Assembly: GCF_047314965.1 (NCBI RefSeq)
Contig: NZ_JBLBVK010000047.1
Span: forward strand, 62,001-126,000
Length of the DNA: 64,000 nt
Source of the DNA: JAVJUV01 sp047314965
GTDB lineage: Bacteria; Pseudomonadota; Alphaproteobacteria; Rhodobacterales; Rhodobacteraceae
Direction of reading: 5' to 3'
This document shows positions 36,423 to 45,021 of this stretch, piece after piece. Under the pieces are notes generated by a model, which was not told where the DNA came from, made no database searches, and saw only the letters and a list, made by a program, of their open reading frames with translations. Both the position numbers and the translations under genes were made by a program. How positions within the stretch are numbered: the stretch's first letter is position 1; each line of letters begins with the position of its first letter.

Positions 36423-37250
36423 CTACTTCGTCGGACGCGTATCCGGCAGATTGATCCGGGCCACTTGCTCGGCGATGGGATCGGTCGAAAGGGGATGCAT
36501 CTCGGAGCGATGCCGGTCCGGATCTCCGATGTCCTGCCACTGCCCGCCGACATAGATTTCCAGCGCCGAAAACTTGGCCTTGTACCCCATCTTCGACGAC
36601 CCGGGCACCCAATAGCCCAGGTAGACATAGGGCAGGCCCGCATCCTTCGCGATCTGGATGTGGTCCAGGATGACCTGAGTCCCAAGGCTCGCAGCCGTAT
36701 CGTCGGGGTCATAGAACGAATAGACCATGCTCAGCCCGTCATCGAGAACGTCGGTCAGGCAGACCGCCGCCAGTTCCTTGCGTCCACGGTCAATTCTTCG
36801 CGAATATTCCACCACGCGGCTGCGGATCGGGGTCTCTTCGATCATTGCGGCGAACTCGAAAATGTCCATGTCGGCCATGCCGCCATCAGCATGACGACTG
36901 TCCAGGTAGGCCCGGAACAGTGCGTATTGCTCCTCGGTCGCCCAGGGCGATGTCGCCTCGCGTACCAGGTGGTCATTGCGCTTCATGGTCCGCCGCTGGC
37001 TGCGGGATGGCTTGAAGTCCGCCACCCGGATTCGGGCCGAAAGACAGGCCGAGCATTCCGCGCAGGACGGCCGGTACAGCACGTTCTGCGAGCGGCGAAA
37101 GCCTTGTTTTGAAAGTGAATTGTTCAGCTGTTCGGCAAATTCGCCTTGCAGTGCGGTAAACAGCTTCCGCTCCATCCGGTCGTCAAGATACGGACAGGGC
37201 TGAGGAGCCGTCACATAGAACTGGGGCGCGATGGGCAGCGTGTGGCGCAT
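36423..37250 (-). CDS. bpt: aspartate/glutamate leucyltransferase
   Basis: 275 residues. Transfers leucine from Leu-tRNA to N-terminal Asp or Glu of proteins, creating an N-degron read by ClpS/ClpAP. The N-terminal cysteine motif (CAECSACLSARI) and the GNAT-like C-terminal part (YVYLGYWVPGSSKMGYKAKFSALEI) are those of the Bpt/Ate1 family. The alphaproteobacterial version is of the Bpt type. It is followed by the bidirectional terminator. Confidence 0.92.
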   Translation of the reverse strand: MRHTLPIAPQFYVTAPQPCPYLDDRMERKLFTALQGEFAEQLNNSLSKQGFRRSQNVLYRPSCAECSACLSARIRVADFKPSRSQRRTMKRNDHLVREATSPWATEEQYALFRAYLDSRHADGGMADMDIFEFAAMIEETPIRSRVVEYSRRIDRGRKELAAVCLTDVLDDGLSMVYSFYDPDDTAASLGTQVILDHIQIAKDAGLPYVYLGYWVPGSSKMGYKAKFSALEIYVGGQWQDIGDPDRHRSEMHPLSTDPIAEQVARINLPDTRPTK

Positions 37251-37335
37251 GTGTCAGACTGAAGGTCTTCGTCCTTTGGTTGCGCCACACGTTAACAATA
37301 CCAAATGCTTCCGCCAATCCCCAATTCCGGCACGA

Positions 37336-37803
37336 TCAATCGATTGGTCGATTGATGGCTGCGGTTCCGAGTATCAGGTCGGTCAGCCCCTGTTTTCTCT
37401 CGGTCATCAGCATCAGGGCGATCGAGATGAGTTGCAGCGGGAAGGTCACGACCGAGAACGTGTAACCGGCCGTATGCAGAAGCGCGGTAGTGCCGTCGAA
37501 CGGAGAGCCGTCCTGACGGCGGAGTTCTATCGACACAAGGCGCATGCCCGGCGTGGCGGAACTGCCGGCGATGCTGATCCAGCGATAGAGAAATCCCACG
37601 GTCAGCCAGACCAGAGGCAGGATCAGCAGCGCGGTGAAGATCGAAAGAAGCGTCAGCAGGAAGACGAAGAGCCCGATGATGATCGAGTCCACGATCCAGG
37701 CGATCAGGCGCTTGGTGGGCACGTCGTCATAGAATTCCGCTTGGCTATGAGGGTCGGGAAGGCCCCAAGCGCGGCTGGAATGGGCGGGGTGCGTCATGGT
37801 CAC
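37336..37803 (-). CDS. RDD family membrane protein
   Basis: 155 residues, GTG start 8 bases after AAGGA (the ATG two codons on is the alternative). The RDD signature is present: RLIAWIVDSIIIGLFVFLLTLLSIF in helix 1, SATPGMRLVSIELRRQDG, then ALLHTAGYTFSVVTFPLQLISIALML. Three membrane segments. Function is unknown; some RDD proteins are sodium/proton antiporters. Confidence 0.85.
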   Translation of the reverse strand: MTMTHPAHSSRAWGLPDPHSQAEFYDDVPTKRLIAWIVDSIIIGLFVFLLTLLSIFTALLILPLVWLTVGFLYRWISIAGSSATPGMRLVSIELRRQDGSPFDGTTALLHTAGYTFSVVTFPLQLISIALMLMTERKQGLTDLILGTAAINRPID

Positions 37804-37880
37804 GGTCTTTGTCCTTGGTCGGGAAGGGTTCGGCGGCCCCGCTCATCGGGACCGCCACCGGCGGGGAGGGAGCCGGTTGA

Positions 37881-38306
37881 TCAGGCAGGCTGCGCGTCAC
37901 CGTCGACGTCCGACTGCGACTTCTTCCGTGAGCGTTCGTCCATGAACTGGTCGAATTCGGCCTTGTCCTTGGCGTCCCGCAGGCGGTTCAGGAAGGCCTC
38001 GAAGGCGTCCTGTTCCTCTTCAAGACGGCGAAGGGTGTCGGCCTTGTAGGCGTCGAAAGCCGAGTTGCCGCTGGACTTGAAGGCGGTATGGGCGTGGCGG
38101 GTGCGCGCGGCGCACGATCCGTTAAACATGCGTTTGCTCCAGATCATGTAAGCAAGAAGGGCAAGGCCGATGGGCCAGAAGACGATGAAGCCGACTACCA
38201 TCGCGGCGATCCAGGCCCCTTTGCCGCGCTCGTCGAGCCAGAGCTCGCTGCGGCGAAGCCAGTTACCGCGGTGCATCGGTGCGGCGTCCAGGGTTGCGGA
38301 GGTCAT
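37881..38306 (-). CDS. DUF2852 membrane protein
   Basis: 141 residues from the ATG of MTSATLDAAPMHRG, preceded by GGAGAAGGAAA. One or two membrane helices (GAWIAAMVVGFIVFWPIGLALLAYMIW) followed by SGNSAFDAYKADTLRRLEEEQDAFEAFLNRLRDAKDKAEFDQFM, the conserved coiled tail of DUF2852. It is widespread in alphaproteobacteria, of unknown role. Two 19-bp palindromes upstream suggest regulation by a dimeric repressor. Confidence 0.88.
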   Translation of the reverse strand: MTSATLDAAPMHRGNWLRRSELWLDERGKGAWIAAMVVGFIVFWPIGLALLAYMIWSKRMFNGSCAARTRHAHTAFKSSGNSAFDAYKADTLRRLEEEQDAFEAFLNRLRDAKDKAEFDQFMDERSRKKSQSDVDGDAQPA

Positions 38307-38334
38307 CAGGGTTTCCTTCTCCGTTTTCGAGTTA

Positions 38335-38353
38335 ATGTGAATTGCTTTCACAT
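38335..38353. promoter_or_regulatory. 19-bp palindrome, proximal copy
   Basis: ATGTGAATTGCTTTCACAT, arms ATGTGAA/TTCACAT. It ends 29 bp upstream of the DUF2852 start. The same arm sequence recurs 58 bp further up at 38393-38411. It is one base too long in the middle for a CRP site. Confidence 0.6.
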
Positions 38354-38392
38354 CACCGATATCGGAAGCCGGAAGCCGGCATTCAATGCCTT

Positions 38393-38411
38393 ATGTGAAA
38401 GAATTTTACAT
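38393..38411. promoter_or_regulatory. 19-bp palindrome, distal copy
   Basis: ATGTGAAAGAATTTTACAT, arms ATGTGAAA/TTTTACAT, the same length and arm pattern as the proximal copy. It is followed by a run of seven T on the plus strand. Confidence 0.6.
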
Positions 38412-38437
38412 TTTTTTGGGAAGTCTTTTAAAATCAA

Positions 38438-39064
38438 TCAGCTAGAGCATCCCGGCCCGGTATCCACGCTTGCCAGAGGCAGGTTATCAAGGCGCTGCGC
38501 CTCTTCCGGATCGATCAGTCCCGCCTTCTGCATGGCGACCAGAAGCGTGGCAACCCTGTCCCGCAAAGCCGCGCGGTCCCGCAGATAGAAGCTGGGCGAC
38601 CGGGGAAGCGCCGCCAGCGCAAGCCAAACGGTGTCGTCTGCCTTTTCGGGCGACAGGCGCGCCAGTCCTCCGGCCGCTTCGCGGTAGCCGTAGCAATTGC
38701 GTCCGAAGTAGACCAAGGCCGCATAGGCGCGCGCAATATCCGTCGGAGACATGGATTCGGAGAGGTAGGTTGCCAGCGCTGTCTCGGCCTCCTGCCGCTG
38801 CAGAGACGGCATCGCGCCCAGATGCAGACGCGCCAGTTGCTTTGTCAGGTTGCTGGTCTCGGGGCTTCGCCTCAGGTGAGCGGGGTCCTCGGCTGCGATC
38901 AGCGCCTTCAGAAGCATCTCCGGAACAGTTCCGGGCTCAATGGCCCCGATCTCGGCGGCGGTCGCGCGAAGTTGGCCCAGAGCCTTCTCGCTCAACCGGG
39001 ATTGCGCGACGGCAGGAAGCGTACTGACGCCAAGGGCAAGGACGAATGCGATGATCCGGGTCAT
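38438..39064 (-). CDS. secreted degenerate glycosyltransferase-51-like protein
   Basis: 208 residues with a signal peptide (MTRIIAFVLALGVSTLPAVAQ). The body resembles the peptidoglycan glycosyltransferase (GT51) domain in order: ALIAAEDPAHL (55-64, compare the catalytic EDxxFxxH), SNLTKQLARL (71-80, compare GGSTITQQLAKN), YFGRNCYGYREAAGG (119-133, compare YFGKGAYGIEAAA), and LAALPRSPSFY (150-160, compare AGLPQAPSRY). The first glutamate is kept. The HxG part, the glycine-rich GGST and the second catalytic glutamate region are changed, and no transpeptidase domain exists. It is probably not an active transglycosylase. It overlaps the YbaK gene by four bases. Confidence 0.6.
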   Translation of the reverse strand: MTRIIAFVLALGVSTLPAVAQSRLSEKALGQLRATAAEIGAIEPGTVPEMLLKALIAAEDPAHLRRSPETSNLTKQLARLHLGAMPSLQRQEAETALATYLSESMSPTDIARAYAALVYFGRNCYGYREAAGGLARLSPEKADDTVWLALAALPRSPSFYLRDRAALRDRVATLLVAMQKAGLIDPEEAQRLDNLPLASVDTGPGCSS

Positions 39065-39531
39065 TGGGTGAACCTCTCTGCACGGGCGGCTGCGACCTTC
39101 ATCAGGTCTGTGGGCGCTATGGGGAAGATGTGCCGCGGCGTTCCGCCGGCGGCAAAGACGGTGTCGAATTCCAGAAGTTTCGGATCGAAATAGGCAATGG
39201 GCGGCGTCAGGTGCCCGACCGGGGCCACTCCGCCAATGGCAAAGCCGGTGACCTCGCGGACGAAGCCCGGGTCGGCACGCCCCAGCGGTTCCCCCGCACA
39301 GATGGAAGCCATTACAGGGTCCACCTTGTTGCCGCCTGCTGTGATGAACAAATGCACCGTTCCGGTCGTTTCGCCCCTGAAGATGATGGATTTGGCGATC
39401 TGGTCGAGCGCACAGCCAGCCGCGCGCGCCGCCTCGGCCGCGGTCCGCGTGCTGTCGGGCATTTCCATCATCCCGGCTTCGATCCCGGCGGACCGCAGCG
39501 CTTCCGCCACCCGCTTGAGGCTTTTGCTCAT
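39061..39531 (-). CDS. YbaK/EbsC family protein
   Basis: 156 residues from the ATG of MSKSLKRVAEALRSAG (an in-frame GTG at 39564 would add 11 residues). Family motifs are AAEAARAAGCALDQIAKSIIFRG, GNKVDP and IGGVAPVGH. These are the aminoacyl-tRNA deacylase fold of YbaK/ProX, which hydrolyse mischarged tRNAs such as Cys-tRNA(Pro). Substrate is not predictable. It is divergent from glnE and overlaps the downstream GT51-like gene by ATGA. Confidence 0.9.
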   Translation of the reverse strand: MSKSLKRVAEALRSAGIEAGMMEMPDSTRTAAEAARAAGCALDQIAKSIIFRGETTGTVHLFITAGGNKVDPVMASICAGEPLGRADPGFVREVTGFAIGGVAPVGHLTPPIAYFDPKLLEFDTVFAAGGTPRHIFPIAPTDLMKVAAARAERFTQ

Positions 39532-39633
39532 ACCACCCACGCCACGTTTCTTCTTGTGACTCACCTGTTACCGCGAATTTGTCGCGCTGTCAGGGTGATT
39601 GAACTTTCCGGCATTCCTGTCTTTGCTGACCCC

Positions 39634-42408
39634 ATGAGACTCGCCAGCCGCATCACCCGCCAGCCGATCCCGTTCGAACCCGACCGCGGACGCGAGGCGT
39701 TGCGGTATTTGCCCGGCCAACCGCCAGAGATCGCGGGCCTGCTGGAAGGAACCGCGGGCAGTTCGCCTTTCCTTGACGGCATCATGCAGCGGGACGCCGC
39801 TTGGCTGGAAGACGCTTTGATGCGGTCCCCGGAGGTTGTTCGCGACGAATTGCTGACCCACGCGCGCGAGGCTGAAGACCGCGATCTCCCCACCGAGCTC
39901 AGGTTTCTGAAGCGGCGCATGGCCCTTCTGATTGCGCTGATGGACCTTGGAGGAGTGTGGTCCCTGGAGGAGGTCACCGGCGCCCTGACCGCGCTTGCCG
40001 ATCTCGCCACGGACCGGGCGCTGAAATCCGCCATCGCGGCCGAGATCCGGCGCGGGAAACTCCCTGGGCAGGGCGAGGACGACGTCTTGGTCGCCGGTGG
40101 CCTCGCTGTGCTGGCCATGGGCAAGATGGGGGCGTTCGAGCTGAATTATTCGTCTGACATCGACCTGATCTGTCTGTTCGACGAAACCCGCTTCGCTCCA
40201 GAGGACTATGCCGCAGCCCGCGCATCGTTCGTCCGGGCCGTCCGCCGGATGACGCAGACACTGAGCGAACGCACCGCCGAAGGTTATGTCTTCCGCACCG
40301 ACTTGCGCCTGCGTCCCGACGCGTCGGTCACTCCGGTAGCATTGTCGATGGAGGCGGCCGAGCGATACTACGAAAGCCTGGGGCGCACCTGGGAGCGCGC
40401 CGCCTACATCAAGGCGCGCGCCTGCGCCGGGGACATCGGGGCCGGCGAACGGTTCATCGAGGCTCTACGGCCATTCATCTGGCGGCGCCATCTCGACTTC
40501 GCCGCCATCCAGGATGCGCATGACATGCGGTTGCGGATCCGCGATCACAAGGGGCTCCATCGTGCACCCTCACATCTCGGACACGACCTCAAGCTTGGCG
40601 AGGGCGGTATCCGCGAAATCGAGTTCTTCACCCAGACACGACAGATCATCGCGGGCGGCCGGGACCCGGACCTGCGGGTGTCAGGCACCGTGGAAGGGCT
40701 GAAAGTCCTGGCCACCAAAGGCTGGATCGGAGACGACGAGGCGCGGACGCTGATCGATGATTACCGGGCTCACAGAGAAGCCGAACACCGGGTGCAGATG
40801 ATCGCGGACCAGCAGACCCACATGCTACCCTCGACCGAGGACGAGTTCCGCCGCCTGGCCTGCCTCGCCGGACGCGATCCCGGCGAGTATGCCGTCGAGA
40901 TCACCGAACGACTGAGGCGCGTCAGCCGTCTGACGCAGCAGTTTTTCGCGCCGGGCGGGACGGGAAAACGCGAAGGGCCGCCCGAGCGGTTCCGCGAGAC
41001 CATCGAGCGATGGCAGGGGTATCCCGCGCTACGCTCCTCACGCGCAGTTCAGATCTTCGAGCGCGTCCAGCCACAGTTGATCGCACGACTGGAAAAAGCG
41101 GCGCGTCCCGAAGAAGCGATGGCGCATCTCGATGGCTTCCTTGCCGGTCTGCCGGCAGGGGTGCAGCTCTTCTCGCTGTTCGAGGCAAATCCCCAGCTTC
41201 TGGACCTTGTGGTCGATATCGTCGACACGGCGCCGGCGCTTGGGCAGTACCTGTCCCGAAACGCGGCTGTCTTCGATGCGGTGATCGGCGGCGATTTCTT
41301 CTCGGATTGGCCGGGACAGGCTGCGCTGACAAACATGCTGACGGCCGCGCTTTCCGAGGAAGGGGACTATGAGAAGCAGCTTGACCGGGCGCGTGTCTGG
41401 GCGCGGGAGTGGCGGTTCCGGGCTGGCGTTCACCATCTGCGGGGCCTCACTGACGCCGAGCGTGCTGGACTCGAATACGCGCAGGTTGCCAGTGCCACCG
41501 TCGAGGCGCTCTGGCCGGTGGTGGTGGCGTCCTTTTCCGAGAAACACGGGCCGCCGCCCGGACGCGGCGCTGCGGTTCTCGGCATGGGGTCTCTCGGCGC
41601 CGAGCGGCTGAACGCTGCATCGGACCTGGACCTGATCGTGATCTACGACGGCGGCAATGCCGAGATGTCCGACGGCCGCCGTCCGCTGGCAACACGTGCC
41701 TATTATGCCCGGCTGACACAGGCGCTGGTGACGGCACTTTCCGCACCCACGGCCGAGGGCAGGCTCTACGAGGTGGACATGCGACTTCGTCCCTCGGGTC
41801 GGCAGGGGCCGGTTGCGACGTCGCTGGCCTCGTTCCGCGCCTACCAGTCGGAAGAGGCATGGACATGGGAGCACCTCGCGCTTACCCGCGCGCGGCCCGT
41901 CGCCGGGAATTCTGAGGTCGCAGAGGAGATCGAGGCGTTTCGCCGCGAGTTGCTGGCGCGTCCAAAGGATCGAGCCAAGGTACTGAAAGACGTCGCGGAC
42001 ATGCGCGCGCGTCTGGCCGAAGCGCGCCCCGGCGGCCTTCCTCTGGACGCCAAGGCAGGCCCTGGCCGGTTGCAGGATATCGAACTCTTTGCCGAGACCG
42101 GAGCCCTTTTGAACGGCAGCCCCGAGCGCCACATCGCCGATCAGGTCGCGGCTGCGGTCGCTGCATTCGATCTCTCTCCCGATGAAACAAGTCTGCTGAC
42201 CGAAGCCGTGGCGTTGTTCTGGCGTGTGCAGGCTGCGGCCCGGCTGGTTGCGGGAGAAGGATCGGTCAAGTCCGAGACCACGGGTGCGGGGGCCAGCTCG
42301 TTTCTCTTGCGGGAAACCGGAGACGCAACGGTCGAAGCGCTGGAGGGTCGTCTTACCGATCTCTCCGCCCGGATCGCCGGTCTGATCGCGAAACATGTTG
42401 GAAGTTGA
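39634..42408 (+). CDS. glnE: bifunctional glutamine synthetase adenylyltransferase/deadenylylase
   Basis: 924 residues from the ATG of MRLASRITRQPIPFEPD. The frame is open far upstream, but that part is antisense to YbaK. Two nucleotidyltransferase domains are seen: N-terminal AMGKMGAFELNYSSDIDLICLFD (deadenylylase) and C-terminal LGMGSLGAERLNAASDLDLIVIYD (adenylylase), each followed by the GlnD_UR_UTase helical part. It adenylylates glutamine synthetase in response to PII, lowering activity when nitrogen is plentiful. Length is near the alphaproteobacterial norm. Confidence 0.94.
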   Translation: MRLASRITRQPIPFEPDRGREALRYLPGQPPEIAGLLEGTAGSSPFLDGIMQRDAAWLEDALMRSPEVVRDELLTHAREAEDRDLPTELRFLKRRMALLIALMDLGGVWSLEEVTGALTALADLATDRALKSAIAAEIRRGKLPGQGEDDVLVAGGLAVLAMGKMGAFELNYSSDIDLICLFDETRFAPEDYAAARASFVRAVRRMTQTLSERTAEGYVFRTDLRLRPDASVTPVALSMEAAERYYESLGRTWERAAYIKARACAGDIGAGERFIEALRPFIWRRHLDFAAIQDAHDMRLRIRDHKGLHRAPSHLGHDLKLGEGGIREIEFFTQTRQIIAGGRDPDLRVSGTVEGLKVLATKGWIGDDEARTLIDDYRAHREAEHRVQMIADQQTHMLPSTEDEFRRLACLAGRDPGEYAVEITERLRRVSRLTQQFFAPGGTGKREGPPERFRETIERWQGYPALRSSRAVQIFERVQPQLIARLEKAARPEEAMAHLDGFLAGLPAGVQLFSLFEANPQLLDLVVDIVDTAPALGQYLSRNAAVFDAVIGGDFFSDWPGQAALTNMLTAALSEEGDYEKQLDRARVWAREWRFRAGVHHLRGLTDAERAGLEYAQVASATVEALWPVVVASFSEKHGPPPGRGAAVLGMGSLGAERLNAASDLDLIVIYDGGNAEMSDGRRPLATRAYYARLTQALVTALSAPTAEGRLYEVDMRLRPSGRQGPVATSLASFRAYQSEEAWTWEHLALTRARPVAGNSEVAEEIEAFRRELLARPKDRAKVLKDVADMRARLAEARPGGLPLDAKAGPGRLQDIELFAETGALLNGSPERHIADQVAAAVAAFDLSPDETSLLTEAVALFWRVQAAARLVAGEGSVKSETTGAGASSFLLRETGDATVEALEGRLTDLSARIAGLIAKHVGS

Positions 42409-42456
42409 CACCGATCGCCCTAATGTCCGCGCCTGAAACAGGAAAAGGCCGGTTGC

Positions 42457-42738
42457 ATGGCGCGCGTGACGGACAGTATCGATCCCAAGGGGCTGATCTA
42501 TGAAAGCTACCGGATCGAGGGCATCGGAGACGCCGAGTGCCGAAGCATCTTCCTCGACTGGGCCATTTCGGTTCCTGTCGGTGAAGACAGTTGCGCGATG
42601 GTCCGACATCTCCTTCTGCGCTACGGGGGCGACAATCCCGACCACCCGATGACGAGTGTCCTGCAGGACGCCCTGGGACCCCAGACAGGCGGTGTCCGAA
42701 GAGGCGGAGCCAGAGGGCGGCGTACGGGTAACGCCTGA
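42457..42738 (+). CDS. conserved hypothetical protein
   Basis: 93 residues, 48 bp after glnE and probably in the same transcript. The opening ARVTDSIDPKGLIYESYRIEGIGDAECRSIFLDWAISVPVGEDS is well formed. The tail after residue 75 (GGVRRGGARGRRTGNA) is basic and low-complexity and may result from a 3' frameshift. I recall similar short proteins beside glnE in Rhodobacteraceae but no function. Confidence 0.7.
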   Translation: MARVTDSIDPKGLIYESYRIEGIGDAECRSIFLDWAISVPVGEDSCAMVRHLLLRYGGDNPDHPMTSVLQDALGPQTGGVRRGGARGRRTGNA

Positions 42739-42753
42739 CAGCTCGGTCGCTTC

Positions 42754-42960
42754 TCACCGGATCAATGGTCGCCTGACAGCCTTAAGGCGTGCGATCTCGC
42801 ACCTGTCGATGCCGGAATCGCGCCGCTGTGGCTCGGTCAGATCAAGCGGGCCGGGCCCGTTTGCGACCAGACGTTTCAGCGCGCCTCCAAGGTATGAGAA
42901 AATGTTACGCCCACGCGTCTTCGGAAGGCTTGAATTGATAAGGCGTCTTGCATGGTCCAT
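42754..42960 (-). CDS. DUF1127-like small protein
   Basis: 68 residues from the ATG of MDHARRLINSSLPK, with an excellent ribosome site (GGAGGACAGG). The C-terminal LDLTEPQRRDSGIDRCEIARL follows the DUF1127 pattern (L-x-D-R-x-L-x-DIG-x-x-R-x-DI), though serine replaces the usual isoleucine before Gly. DUF1127 proteins are small, basic and in related bacteria help RNA turnover and stress adaptation. It is divergent from the LysR gene at 43066, within what otherwise looks like an empty 327-bp gap. Confidence 0.65.
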   Translation of the reverse strand: MDHARRLINSSLPKTRGRNIFSYLGGALKRLVANGPGPLDLTEPQRRDSGIDRCEIARLKAVRRPLIR

Positions 42961-43065
42961 CCTGTCCTCCAGTTTTCTTGAAGCCCGTAAAGTCTGCCTT
43001 GCCGGACCAGGTCTCGACAAATGCCTTTCCTTGACAGCCGATGTTCCAAAAAGTCACAACGTTGC

Positions 43066-43965
43066 ATGCCGAGAACTCTGCCGCCCCTGAACCCGCTGCG
43101 CGCCTTCGAGGCCGCTGGACGGCTTGGCAGCTTCACGCGCGCCGCCGAAGAGTTGAACGTTTCCCATTCGGCTGTCTCCCGCCATGTCCGTGGGCTGGAG
43201 CACCGTCTCAACGTGCATCTTTTCAGAAACGGTCCGACCGGAGTCACGCTGACCGATCAGGGTCGCGCCTATCTGGCGGAGGTGACTCCCGCGCTGGATC
43301 GTATCGCGCTGGCCACCGAGGCACTGACCGAGCCGGCGTCAGGCGTAGTGACGATGACAACAGAAACGACTGTCGCTCAGAAATGGCTGATCCCCCGATT
43401 GCCAAATCTGAAAGCGCGCCATCCCGAGATCGATCTCCGGCTTTCGGTTTCGACCGAACTGATGGATATCGAAGCCCATGATTTCGATCTGGGTCTCCGG
43501 TACCTGCGAACAGAACCGCCCGATGCACACGAGCTCCTGTTCCCCAGCGCGGTCTGTGCCTTTGCCGCGCCGGGCTTTGCGGGGATCGAGAACGGCTCCG
43601 TCGACCTTGCTGCCCTGGCACGTGGGCCTTTGATCGAAGAGGCAACGTTCCGGCTCTGGCCGGAGTGGTTCAGGACTGCCGGCCTGGTCGATCTTCCCGA
43701 CCTGCATCTGCCGCATCCCTTGAGCGCGATACTGGCGATCCAGTCTGCGGTGGCCGGTTTGGGGGCCGTTCTTATGGATCGGCGTCTGTGCGAACCCGAG
43801 GTGGCCTCGGGCGCATTGGTGCGCTTGACCGAAGCCGAGCTTCTCTTTGGAGGTTATTTCCTTGCCACCAACGCCCGAGCGGGGCGGCGCAAGGCCGTCC
43901 GGGCCGTGCGGCGTTGGATGCGAGAGCAGGCTCAGGGCGACGTCAGGCCGTCAGAACCGGCCTGA
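43066..43965 (+). CDS. LysR-family regulator, GcvA-like
   Basis: 299 residues from the ATG of MPRTLPPLNPLRAFEAAGRLG. Helix-turn-helix FTRAAEELNVSHSAVSRHVRGLEHRLNVHLFRNGPTGVTLTDQG (about residues 20-63). The PLNPLRAFEAAGR opening is that of the GcvA subfamily. The target is unknown; the nearest candidate is the divergent DUF1127-like gene. The tail is convergent with the YHYH gene. Confidence 0.87.
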   Translation: MPRTLPPLNPLRAFEAAGRLGSFTRAAEELNVSHSAVSRHVRGLEHRLNVHLFRNGPTGVTLTDQGRAYLAEVTPALDRIALATEALTEPASGVVTMTTETTVAQKWLIPRLPNLKARHPEIDLRLSVSTELMDIEAHDFDLGLRYLRTEPPDAHELLFPSAVCAFAAPGFAGIENGSVDLAALARGPLIEEATFRLWPEWFRTAGLVDLPDLHLPHPLSAILAIQSAVAGLGAVLMDRRLCEPEVASGALVRLTEAELLFGGYFLATNARAGRRKAVRAVRRWMREQAQGDVRPSEPA

Positions 43966-43976
43966 CGTTAACAAGC

Positions 43977-44912
43977 TCAGCGGCGCTTGCGGAAAGACGC
44001 GTCAGGCGTCCCGGTGAAGCAGCCCATCACATGGGGATAGGTCTCGGTCACGACGTAGCCGTAAACACCGTCCTGCACCATGCCGTTGCACTGATCGAGA
44101 TCGCCCGAGCCGGCGATATACTCCCAGTCGTCGATGAAGGTGCCGTCATAAGCGCCACCCGGGCCACCCGGGCGCGTGCCTGATTTCAGCCGATAGCTCG
44201 TCGTCGCGCGGCGCACCTTGTCACCGTCCTGGATATAGCTGCCGAAGATGGGGAACCCGTCCGCTGCGAATCCGATAACCGGTGACGGCCCGGTCGCGTT
44301 GTCCTGCTCGAACAATGCCATAGGGTTGCCGTGATAATGGTAGGTGCCGTCCGGCTGGGTATGCGCATTGTGCTCGTCCGCGCCAAACCCGCCTCCGGGT
44401 CCCATGGGATCATACCGGTAGGGAGAACTCATGTCGAAACAGCCGATCTTCCCATTGCCGACGCCGTAGCATCCGGCCGCCATGAGGTCCAACTTGACCC
44501 CGTTCAGGAAGATTGCGTTGTCATACTGCAGCGAAAGCGGCGTCGGAGAGGACGCCGCCTTGGGGTTTGTCGTCACCGTGTACGTCAGGTCCTGTTCGCT
44601 GAATGGTGTTGCGAAGCGGCCCGTCGCATTGAAATCGTGGTTGGGCACGGAATTGGAGACGATCGTGCATTCACTGCCGCTGTGCGTGATTTCGACTGCG
44701 GCGGTGAAATCTCTGCGGTTCTGAACGTCGGTGGCGCTTGCCGAATGCGTTGCCACGTAATCTGCGCAACTGGCCGAGCGGTCCGTCAGGATCTCGGCAG
44801 TCATGTCATGGGCGCTGGCAGCCCCCGACTGCATCGCAAGCCCTCCGCAAAGAGCCATTACAAGTCGGTTTGCGAACCGGATCCGGTTCGGCCTTTGAAC
44901 ATTTTTTGTCAC
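43977..44912 (-). CDS. secreted YHYH-domain protein
   Basis: 311 residues with a signal peptide ending AASA (about residue 34). The central motif HTQPDGTYHYHGNP, with GFAADGFPIFG and the DDWEYIAGSGDLDQCNGMVQDG segment, identifies the YHYH family (PF14240), secreted proteins often found near metal or copper functions. The C-terminus GYVVTETYPHVMGCFTGTPD is typical. It stands alone and is convergent with the LysR gene. Role is unknown. Confidence 0.88.
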   Translation of the reverse strand: MTKNVQRPNRIRFANRLVMALCGGLAMQSGAASAHDMTAEILTDRSASCADYVATHSASATDVQNRRDFTAAVEITHSGSECTIVSNSVPNHDFNATGRFATPFSEQDLTYTVTTNPKAASSPTPLSLQYDNAIFLNGVKLDLMAAGCYGVGNGKIGCFDMSSPYRYDPMGPGGGFGADEHNAHTQPDGTYHYHGNPMALFEQDNATGPSPVIGFAADGFPIFGSYIQDGDKVRRATTSYRLKSGTRPGGPGGAYDGTFIDDWEYIAGSGDLDQCNGMVQDGVYGYVVTETYPHVMGCFTGTPDASFRKRR

Positions 44913-45021
44913 AGAATGTACCTCGTTTTTGAATGTTCCGGGACTTTAACGGTTCAGCCAGAGATTTCCGTCGGCCGAGATTGAAAAAATCGATTAAAAA
45001 TTTCTTATGAAAAACTGGGTT

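Noticed and set aside
38335..38353. CRP-type site
   Set aside because: CRP sites have TGTGA-N6-TCACA; here the spacer is seven bases in both copies.
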